64,000 nt of DNA from the NCBI GenBank assembly GCA_958295945.1, contig OY282386.1, forward strand, positions 3,962,204 through 4,026,203, written 5' to 3'. The notes beneath the pieces are model-generated. The model worked only from the letters and a program-made list of their open reading frames with translations, was not told the DNA's origin and did not search any database. The stretch comes from Candidatus Poribacteria bacterium (GTDB taxonomy: Bacteria; Poribacteria; WGA-4E; WGA-3G). This document shows, in pieces, positions 44,840-52,200 of this stretch. Every line of letters starts with the position of its first letter. The first letter of the stretch is position 1. The translations under genes were made by a program, and so were the position numbers.

Positions 44840-45180
44840 TAATTCAATACTGGTAAGTTCGGTTAGAGAAGCGATCCATAAGCGGCAATTTAACGGAATT
44901 CTTTTTGTCTGAACCAAGATTGGCAGAAATTGCAATAAAATGGGGACAGAGGATAAATCCTCTGTCCCGTCAGAAAGTGTGCGACACTTAGTGTCACACC
45001 AAAGGGCGTAACACTAAGTGTCACACCTCCTCTGATTTGATAACATAACAAATACCTCCTTCTCCGCAATACAGCGGCATTAGGATACCATTACCATTAA
45101 AAATGATAATGATTCACCTATACACAATTTTGGATGCACTTTTGATCTGGACATACGCATATATCTCCAAAAAGAGGTAT
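44840..45180. other. Intergenic region with hairpins
   Basis: No gene. Holds the perfect hairpin GGGACAGAGGA/TCCTCTGTCCC (44943-44968) and two near-identical palindromic ACACTWAGTGTCACACC repeats (near 44985-45001 and 45012-45028). Confidence 0.6.
44943..44968. repeat. Perfect 11-bp hairpin, 4-base loop
   Basis: GGGACAGAGGA, loop TAAA, TCCTCTGTCCC. No U-run, so not an obvious terminator. Confidence 0.7.
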
Positions 45181-45462
45181 TTATGATCCCGGATTCCGCC
45201 ATACGATACGTCCACGAGTTAGATCGTACGGTGAGAGTTCAACAGTAACTTGGTCACCCGGCAGTACCCAGATCTTGTGTTGCATCATCTTACCCGCAAG
45301 GTATGCAACAACCTTATGATCATTCTCTGTCAACTCCACACTAAATAAGTTCCCCGGTAAAGATTCCAAGACTATTCCGGGGACACGAATTGCAGCATCT
45401 TTTGTTGATTCAAGACCTTCTTCCCTATTTTCTTCATTTGCTTTTGTGTCTTTTTCCCTCAT
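45181..45462 (-). CDS. infA: Translation initiation factor IF-1
   Basis: 93 residues; the S1/OB-fold IF-1 core ([58 protein letters not shown]) is preceded by a charged extension of about 25 residues absent from most IF-1 proteins. IF-1 binds the 30S A site with IF-2 and IF-3. AAGGAG precedes the ATG. It is not within a ribosomal-protein cluster, where infA often lies. Confidence 0.92.
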   Translation of the reverse strand: MREKDTKANEENREEGLESTKDAAIRVPGIVLESLPGNLFSVELTENDHKVVAYLAGKMMQHKIWVLPGDQVTVELSPYDLTRGRIVWRNPGS

Positions 45463-45764
45463 TTTTCCACTCCTTCAATTTTCTATTGTGAACATTTCAA
45501 TGACTGATTCTTGTATTATTGACGCTACTGACACAATGGTAAGTAACCTGTGAACATCACGAATATCAAATTCTCAATATTAATTATTTGGTTTTAGTAT
45601 AAGTGCGAAGTATGTAACACTATATTGGATGCACTTTATTAGTGTCTTGTTCAGTAATTAACGTATTGTATGATAATAAAGTTGACATGACAGGTAAAAG
45701 TTGATAAGATATATTAAAGTTGTTCCAATACATCATAAGGGTAGCATTTTAAGGAGAAGAGAAA
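45463..45764. other. Divergent intergenic region infA/PhyH
   Basis: No gene. AT-rich; contains a predicted plus-strand promoter (45682-45710). Nothing else recognised. Confidence 0.5.
45682..45710 (+). promoter_or_regulatory. Predicted promoter for the PhyH gene at 45765
   Basis: TTGACA (45682-45687), 17 bases, TAAGAT (45705-45710), 55 bases before the ATG. Confidence 0.5.
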
Positions 45765-46568
45765 ATGAGCGAAGCGTTACCGTTAATTGCATATCCTGAT
45801 CTTGAAGACCAAGTCAAAGCGATGGAAGAAGATGGGTATGCGTATTTGCCACAAGTTATCAATTCTGAAGAACTTGCAGAACTCCGTGAGGCGATGGATA
45901 AATTAACTGCAATTCCTGAGAGTTTTGATAAACATAGTGTTCCAGAAAATGGGAGCGGATTCCTTAATAAACATATCAATAACGCATTTAATCGCGATCC
46001 GGTATTCTTGAGTTATCTTGACAAATCACCTGTCATAGAGTTGGCGGAAGCAGTGCATGGAGGTGATTGTCATGTGATTGGAATGACAGCTTGGATAACA
46101 GGACCTGGTCGTCCTGACCAAGGACTCCATATAGATTGGTTACCTATTCCACTTCCAGCAGATGTTATAGAAGACGCGCGTGTTAGAGTCCCCATATTCA
46201 TCACAACTGCTCACTACTACCTTGATGACCTATATGAGGATCTTGGTCCAACGAAGTTTGTGCCGGGTAGCCATCTTTCTGGCCGGGGACCTCATGGCGA
46301 ATCGGAATGGAAAGGAGCGACAGAGAAGAGTATTCTCTGCAATGGTGGCGACGTTGTGATTTTTAGGAGTGAAGTTTGGCATAGAGGAACAGCAAACCGT
46401 AGTGACCAGACGCGTTACCTACTACAGGTCCATTACGCAAACCGTATGATAACACAGAAGTATCCACCCTACTTGAATCGGTTTCAATTTGATGAATCAA
46501 TTTTAGAGTTGGCAACAGAACGTCAACAGCGTCTGATGGGCAATCATCGTCCAGGTGCTTATGATTAG
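45765..46568 (+). CDS. Phytanoyl-CoA dioxygenase (PhyH) family protein
   Basis: 267 residues. Fe(II)/2-oxoglutarate dioxygenase: HID (His122, Asp124) in GLHIDWLPIP and distal His in VWHRGTANRSDQTRYLLQVHY, Arg for 2-oxoglutarate. The N-terminus MEEDGYAYLPQVINSEELAEL is typical of PhyH. AAGGAGAAG precedes the ATG. Substrate unknown; only distantly similar to the PhyH gene at 26703. Confidence 0.9.
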   Translation: MSEALPLIAYPDLEDQVKAMEEDGYAYLPQVINSEELAELREAMDKLTAIPESFDKHSVPENGSGFLNKHINNAFNRDPVFLSYLDKSPVIELAEAVHGGDCHVIGMTAWITGPGRPDQGLHIDWLPIPLPADVIEDARVRVPIFITTAHYYLDDLYEDLGPTKFVPGSHLSGRGPHGESEWKGATEKSILCNGGDVVIFRSEVWHRGTANRSDQTRYLLQVHYANRMITQKYPPYLNRFQFDESILELATERQQRLMGNHRPGAYD

Positions 46569-46608
46569 TATTGCGGGAACACACCTCTTATGAGGACATC
46601 AGTCTCCC

Positions 46609-47529
46609 TTGAATAGACAAGAACCTATCAGAACAACAGCAAGTCGACATGTTATCAGCGAGGATCCTCACGGCAAGATAATCGCCCTCAGTTTGCTCCT
46701 CGCGTTTCTTTGGGGTGGAAATTCACTATCAATAAAAGTCGGTTTGGAAGACATGCCACCGATGGCATTGGCGTTTGTGCGCTTTGTTATCGGTTTGATT
46801 ATTGTCGGTATATGGTCGTTGTATCGCCGCATTCCACTCGGTCTAAAACGAGGGGACTTGTCACGACTACTCCTGCTCACTGCGATTTTCATATCGCAAA
46901 TCATCACACTTAACGTTGGCACCGTCTACACGACCGCTTCTCGTTCAACTATCTTTATTAATACCTATCCCTTTTTTACAGCCATTTTCGCACATCTCTG
47001 GATTCCGGGTGAGAAACTGTCGGTTACAAAGACTTTCGGTGTTATTGTTGCCTTTAGTGGGGTCTTTGTCACCGTCGCACAGGATCTTGGAAATGGGGAG
47101 ATATCTCTCCTTGGTGATATATTGGTTCTTGTGAGTGGAGCATTTTTAGGCCTACGTGTTGTCGTGACGAAATTGTTAGTCCAATCCATTCACCCGTATC
47201 GTCTATTGGTCTGGTATTTAGCCTTGAGTCTCCCTGTTTATGGTCTATTGAATGTGCTATTAGAACGTGGAGCGACCTACGATTTAACCGTTGATGGCAG
47301 TTTAGCACTTCTCTATCAAGGGGGTGTGATTGCTGGTTTCTGTTTTTTGGCATGGACAGCAGTCCTTGAGAGATATAGTGCGAGTAAACTTGTTGTGTTC
47401 TTCTTTGCTACGCCGCTATCTGGTGTTCTGTTTAGTCATCTGCTGTTGGGTGATGAGTTGACTATTTATTTGTTAATTGGTTCAGTTCTGGTGGCAGCTG
47501 GAATCTATCTGGTAAATCTGCAGCGTTGA
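46609..47529 (+). CDS. EamA/DMT family transporter
   Basis: 306 residues, ten TM helices in two EamA repeats. Repeat 1 starts LSLLLAFLWGGNSLSIKVGL and contains MPPMALAFVRFVIGLIIVGI; repeat 2 contains LLGDILVLVSGAFLGLRVVV and ends LIGSVLVAAGIYLVNL. Drug/metabolite exporter superfamily; substrate unknown. No in-frame ATG near the start; TTG at 46609 is used tentatively with a weak GAGG upstream. Downstream of PhyH, possibly cotranscribed. Confidence 0.85.
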   Translation: MNRQEPIRTTASRHVISEDPHGKIIALSLLLAFLWGGNSLSIKVGLEDMPPMALAFVRFVIGLIIVGIWSLYRRIPLGLKRGDLSRLLLLTAIFISQIITLNVGTVYTTASRSTIFINTYPFFTAIFAHLWIPGEKLSVTKTFGVIVAFSGVFVTVAQDLGNGEISLLGDILVLVSGAFLGLRVVVTKLLVQSIHPYRLLVWYLALSLPVYGLLNVLLERGATYDLTVDGSLALLYQGGVIAGFCFLAWTAVLERYSASKLVVFFFATPLSGVLFSHLLLGDELTIYLLIGSVLVAAGIYLVNLQR

Positions 47530-47582
47530 AGTGGTAACAACAGACGCGTATTCCTCAATAATGGAAAGCCTTAGATGTCAAT

Positions 47583-48497
47583 TTAAATCGGTAAACGGAT
47601 TTGATTTGTATACTGTTTTATTCGTTCATTTGCCAGTTTGATATATGCCTCCTCAATATCGTATCCGATATAGTGTCTATCAGATTTAACGGCACTCAAA
47701 CAGGTCGTTCCACTCCCACAAAATGGGTCTAAAACAACATCGTTTTTGAAGGTGTATAACTGAATTAGTCGGTGCGGTAGTTCTTCAGGGAACGGTGCGG
47801 GATGCCCTATACGTTTTGCAGATACGGATGGAAATGTCCACACGCTTTTTGTCCACTCTAAGAAATCTTCTTTCGTTATGGAATTTTCCTTGTCATTCCG
47901 CTGCCGCGAAAAGGAATCTTTTGAGAAGACGAGAATATATTCATGAACATCTCTGAGGACAGGATTCGCGGCAGATAGCCAACTCCCCCACGCCGTTGAA
48001 CTTCCCGCAGATGCAGCTTTGTCCCAGATGATTTCTCCACGCATATAGTAACCTATCTCCAACATATCTTCTATGATATGACTATGCAATGGGATATACG
48101 GTTTGCGTCCTAAATTAGCGATATTTATGCATGCCCTTCCACCTGTTACCAACTTTTTGTAGGTTTCGGCAAAAACGTTGCGGAGGAGTTCTCTATACTC
48201 GTCTAATGACAGGTCATCGTCGTATTCCTTTTTGGCGTTATATGGAGGCGATGTCACCATAAGATGGATGCTGCCATCAGGAATTTCTGACATCTGTTCG
48301 CTTGAAGCACAATAGAGTTGGTCAAGGTTTTCAGGTGGTATAGGGTTTTCTATCCACGTTTCGGGTTCAGGTGGTGCTTGGTTTGCGTAGAGTTTTCCCT
48401 TATAGAATTCAGTGGAGTCGTGGTTGATTCTGCCGGGTGTTCCAAATGCACTTGTTTTTGTGCCTTGTCTTTGAGATTTTGAGTGTGGTTCACGCAT
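47583..48497 (-). CDS. Site-specific DNA methyltransferase (N4-cytosine/N6-adenine, beta type), orphan
   Basis: 304 residues. Motif IV VTSPPYNAKKEYDD comes before motif I LDPFCGSGTTCLSAV, the beta-class order; the SPPY form is common in N4-cytosine enzymes. The EIIWDKAASAGSSTAWGSW segment is typical of the type II methylase family. No restriction endonuclease gene adjoins it. It starts 3 bases after the GNAT stop, so expression is probably coupled. Confidence 0.88.
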   Translation of the reverse strand: MREPHSKSQRQGTKTSAFGTPGRINHDSTEFYKGKLYANQAPPEPETWIENPIPPENLDQLYCASSEQMSEIPDGSIHLMVTSPPYNAKKEYDDDLSLDEYRELLRNVFAETYKKLVTGGRACINIANLGRKPYIPLHSHIIEDMLEIGYYMRGEIIWDKAASAGSSTAWGSWLSAANPVLRDVHEYILVFSKDSFSRQRNDKENSITKEDFLEWTKSVWTFPSVSAKRIGHPAPFPEELPHRLIQLYTFKNDVVLDPFCGSGTTCLSAVKSDRHYIGYDIEEAYIKLANERIKQYTNQIRLPI

Positions 48498-48500
48498 ATT

Positions 48501-49721
48501 TCAATACCTATCTGGATACCAAAAGAGGACATCACGTTTTGGAAACAATACATTTAAAAATTCCGATACCTCATCAGAAACTGACACATCTGCTTTTATC
48601 TCCTCCCATCCGATTTCACCGAACAGCAGTTGCCAAAAATCTTCCTCGCTCATTTCCAAGTGATCGGCATCTTGTGCATCGTTCACAATTTGAATAGTAG
48701 CATTACCATCGTATCTCAACACTGCTTGTTGTTTGTTCACAACTGGAAATTCCACTGCGAGTGATGGGAACGATTGTTCTGCTTCAGCAATCACCGCTTC
48801 CCATCTAACCACAAGTCGCCGTAGCAGTGTAGGTAAACAGACAGCATAGAGCATCATCGTAGTATCTGTTAATTTTGTAACTTCACCTTTGCACCTCGAG
48901 ATAAGCTGCGCCACAAACGGATGTTTCGGTGAGAAAATGCCACTAATTTCTTCAATCTGTTCTGTTTCACAGACTTGTCCAAGTTGGGATACCAATGTGT
49001 CCAAAACTTCAGGCGTGTCTGGTTTGTAACCAACTTCAAGCACTTCCACAGATTTCTCATGAATATTGTAGTTAAGGTATCCGCATAAATCTCCATTTCG
49101 GTGTGTGATCACAGTGGGGAGGATTCCACGAATTCGGGAGGGTTCCATATCCCAATATGATCGGGTTCGCGAAAGCGTTCCGCTCTGTGCCGCATTAGAC
49201 AGGTCGTGTATTGATGCGACGGTATCTAAATCTGTTTCTAAATTGAAAGTGCGTACCTGCAAGTCAGATTGACTTACCGCTAAAGTTGCAGAATGGCATT
49301 TTATCTGAAACCCGTGGAGAGGCAAGGAAGTCCATCCAAGTCTGTGATAAAAACTCTCCGGTATGATAGTGAAAAGCACACCGATGTCACAACCTGCCTT
49401 CTTAAGATAGTCTATTGTTTGCCGCATGAGTGCGGATGCATAGCCGACACCTTGATATTTTTCGTGTGTGCAGACACCGCCGATGCCACCCATCGTTACA
49501 AGGGACGTGCCGATTCTAATTCTCCGTTCCCAGACGCGCAACGTTGAAACGACCATATCATTCACAACAACAACTCGGGTTTGTGCGAGCCTGTAGCTGC
49601 TATCACCGCGGAGATACTGCCAGTAACGTTCATGTTGGTTCGGATTGAACGCTTGGCAGTTGAGTTCTACGACCTGTTCTAATTCTGATTCACGGGCTGC
49701 TCTAATTTCCATATTTCTCAA
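48501..49721 (-). CDS. GNAT family acetyltransferase, Eis-like
   Basis: 406 residues with a GNAT domain at the N-terminus (acetyl-CoA loop GVCTHEKYQGVGYASALMRQ), a second degenerate GNAT-like half, and a sterol-carrier-like C-terminus (QAVLRYDGNATIQIVND), the plan of Eis-type acetyltransferases. Acceptor unknown. Immediately upstream of the methyltransferase gene and just after the dehydrogenase gene. Confidence 0.87.
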   Translation of the reverse strand: MRNMEIRAARESELEQVVELNCQAFNPNQHERYWQYLRGDSSYRLAQTRVVVVNDMVVSTLRVWERRIRIGTSLVTMGGIGGVCTHEKYQGVGYASALMRQTIDYLKKAGCDIGVLFTIIPESFYHRLGWTSLPLHGFQIKCHSATLAVSQSDLQVRTFNLETDLDTVASIHDLSNAAQSGTLSRTRSYWDMEPSRIRGILPTVITHRNGDLCGYLNYNIHEKSVEVLEVGYKPDTPEVLDTLVSQLGQVCETEQIEEISGIFSPKHPFVAQLISRCKGEVTKLTDTTMMLYAVCLPTLLRRLVVRWEAVIAEAEQSFPSLAVEFPVVNKQQAVLRYDGNATIQIVNDAQDADHLEMSEEDFWQLLFGEIGWEEIKADVSVSDEVSEFLNVLFPKRDVLFWYPDRY

Positions 49722-49729
49722 ACACCGAT

Positions 49730-50779
49730 CTACTTCATTGTAAAGATAACACCTAATGCTTCATTTGGGGTTTGTATCAATTTTTCGCACGCCTCGGAGG
49801 CTTGGTCAATTGGCACTATGTCTGTGATGATATGTTCTAAGTTGACTTTGCCATCTGAAATCAATCGGAGTGATAGTTCTAAATTGCGTTGTGTTGGCCA
49901 CGGCACTAACACAGGTGGATAATCTGCACCGTGTTCGTAATCTTCATCATGGTAGCCTGGACCTGTGCGTGCTGCACTGATAACATCCACGTTTCCAAGT
50001 CCTGCCGCAAAACCGTGTGTAATGCTTGCCCCACCCACAATAACAATCCGTCCCATTCTGTGGGTATCTGGAGCAAGTTTTAACATAGATCGGATTTGCT
50101 GGAACGCACTTGTCGCATCTCCACCGAAGGCGATAATACCGCAGTCCATCCCGTATCCGTTGGTGAAATCCTGTGAAATCGGAATCGGGTCTGTTTCTGA
50201 AACATTTATTGCGCGACCTATACCAGATTTTTTAGCAATTTTTAACCTTAACGGAAGTTTGTCTAACCCGATAACATAAGCACCCGCAGTTTTTGCAACC
50301 TGACTTGCCAATTGTCCAAGCATCCCTAATCCAGCAATGACAACATTTTCACCGATGCGGATACGTCCACGCTGCACTGCGTGGAGTGCTGTTGCTGTCA
50401 GGTGAACAGATGCCGCCGCCTCATACTTGACGTTTTCTGGTATCTTGGCACAGAGGTTGTGTGGCACACATGCATACGTTGCATGGAGTGCGTATCCACC
50501 ACCCATGCCTGCTACTCTGTCACCGATCTCAAATTCATCACAGTCTCCTTCTATGCCGATGACAATACCCGCGTTGGTATATCCAAATGGACGTTTTTGT
50601 GTTGGGTCTCCTGGGTTTTCGCGTCTCCGTTTCATTCCACCGAGTTCTGTGCCTGGACTAACCATCGAAGCGTGAACTTCAATTAGGAGTTGGCCGGGTT
50701 TCGGTGCAGGTGTTTCCTGTTCCTCTGTTGAGACACGTCCTGCGTCACTTCTCATCACAACTCTTCTTGTTTTGCTCAT
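49730..50779 (-). CDS. Zinc-type alcohol dehydrogenase-like (MDR) oxidoreductase
   Basis: 349 residues. GroES-like N-domain (PGQLLIEVHASMVSPGTELGG), EIGDRVAGMGG, then Rossmann VVIAGLGMLGQLASQVAKTAGAYVIGLD, and C-terminal IITDIVPIDQASEACEKLI. The usual catalytic Cys of zinc ADHs is replaced in the SPGTELGG stretch, as in the branch lacking catalytic zinc. ATG at 50779 has AAGGA upstream; an earlier ATG (50824) lacks a site. Confidence 0.88.
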   Translation of the reverse strand: MSKTRRVVMRSDAGRVSTEEQETPAPKPGQLLIEVHASMVSPGTELGGMKRRRENPGDPTQKRPFGYTNAGIVIGIEGDCDEFEIGDRVAGMGGGYALHATYACVPHNLCAKIPENVKYEAAASVHLTATALHAVQRGRIRIGENVVIAGLGMLGQLASQVAKTAGAYVIGLDKLPLRLKIAKKSGIGRAINVSETDPIPISQDFTNGYGMDCGIIAFGGDATSAFQQIRSMLKLAPDTHRMGRIVIVGGASITHGFAAGLGNVDVISAARTGPGYHDEDYEHGADYPPVLVPWPTQRNLELSLRLISDGKVNLEHIITDIVPIDQASEACEKLIQTPNEALGVIFTMK

Positions 50780-50999
50780 ACAGGTTTCCTTTGATGTTGT
50801 TCGTATTCTAACGCAAGTTGCCACCTATCATTTGTTGGAGGGGTTTGTAACCCCGATTTATATGAAGTGGCACTCAAATATGCAGAAATCCTTTGTTTCT
50901 TCGTTCAATAAAGTCCTTTGATGATTCATATTCAGTAAGTAGCAACTTAGGTTATTCTAATCAAAATCAGTTTTGTTGTCAATCTATAGGATATAGAAG

Positions 51000-51290
51000 G
51001 ATGTGGAAAGTTTTTGTCACCGTAGATGTCAATTCAAGTGAAAAACCTGTAATCTATTGTAGGGCCAAATCAAGTAAGCAACGGTATGAACACCTGTAGG
51101 CGTTCCCCCAAATCAACGCCAAATGCGCGTATGGCATTTGTCGGGTATGAATGCGCTTAGACGAATACGCGTTTGGTATTCGCCATGATTCCCCGGGTCT
51201 CTGTGCCCCGCCATTCCTTGTCCTGTAAGGCAACGGGTGGGCACAGAGACTCGCCCCTACAATTCATTAGTGACAAGATCTTTACACACC
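51000..51290. repeat. MITE-like element, family A, copy 4
   Basis: Left end GATGTGGAAAGTTTTTGTCA, right end TTAGTGACAAGATCTTTACA then CACC, in inverted orientation. The interior contains the GGGTCTCTGTGCCCCGCC/GTGGGCACAGAGACTC palindrome and ACGCGTTTGGTATTCGCC, which also occurs near 5840. Confidence 0.6.
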
Positions 51291-51719
51291 TATTCAAACT
51301 CAAAAAATAGAGCAATGATTCAGAACCATCCAACTACATAATTTTTTACTTGTTTTTTTAGTTTTTTCTGCATAGTGTTTTCGTTATTGTTATAATGTGG
51401 GTTTGTGACGGTATTTTGTCTTGACTAAATTTTGAAAAAACAAGTAAATAGGATATTTTTTTTCATTAATTGTTCATTTTTTGGACAGTTCTTGGTACTG
51501 TTTTGCTGTGTCTATCTGTTCTATTTTACAGTTCGTGATATTCTATTCCTCGCTTCATCGTGGTTTGTTGTGTGATTTTTGTGTATTATTATACTTGACA
51601 TTGGTTTGGAATAATAGAATTTCTGTGATTGAGGACAATGGATTTATAATAAGATTGGGATGGTATTTGTTGATGTATTACAGATTACAACGGATTACGC
51701 AGCGTCGCTGATGTTGTAA

Positions 51720-51744
51720 GAGGCGCGATGAATTGCGCGACTAC
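51720..51744. repeat. GCGC palindromic dispersed repeat, copy 4
   Basis: GAGGCGCGATGAATTGCGCG then ACTAC; nearest to the family consensus. Confidence 0.75.
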
Positions 51745-51992
51745 ATACTAATGATTTGTTAAGGAGTAGTGATTTTTAAAATGTTAAAATATTGAGTCAG
51801 CAACCTCCTGAATAATACGGTAATAGTCGAGATTGGAAACCACTCAACAAGAATGAATAGTTACAATAGCATGTGTATGACAACTGTGGGTGTGTAAAGA
51901 TTTTATTTGCTTAAATTCAGCAATTTGTAGTATAATAATTAATAATTATCAAAATAATTACTGAAATTGTTCTATTTGAAATCTAATTTGAC

Positions 51993-52019
51993 TTGACAAC
52001 GTTTTTACATTAGTATAAA
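51993..52019 (+). promoter_or_regulatory. Weak promoter-like sequence before the cohesin gene
   Basis: TTGACA (51993-51998) and TATAAA (52014-52019), spaced only 15 bases; about 180 bases upstream of the ATG. Confidence 0.3.
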
Positions 52020-52200
52020 CTAAATTGTTAAGTCCACAACCACGTTTGAGCGATTCGCCTTAATACATATAGCGAAAACAAATATTTGTTAATGTGTCCA
52101 TAGATTTCCGGTGAACCCCTCCTCAAACAAGAATTTTGATTAATACCGAAAGGTAAAGAATACGTCACAAAAAGTAAATGAATTAGTAAGGAGTGTTTTT

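Larger units (their letters stand above)
50780..52200. other. Repeat-rich intergenic region, no confident gene
   Basis: About 1.4 kb. Contains a GGGGTTTGTAACCCCGATTT hairpin repeat (about 50840-50860), family-A element copy 4 (51000-51290), the GCGC palindrome (51720-51744), a lone family-A end (51888-51900) and a weak promoter for the cohesin gene. The 76-codon ORF at 51481-51711 lies in T-rich low-complexity sequence and is not credible. Confidence 0.6.

Noticed and set aside
51481-51711. 76-codon ORF before the cohesin gene
   Set aside because: T-rich low-complexity sequence, no binding site.
3868-51900. CTTTACACACCC motif as a shared promoter element
   Set aside because: At first it looked like a -35-type site before genes, but it occurs as paired inverted ends of intergenic elements, so a repeat family explains it better.
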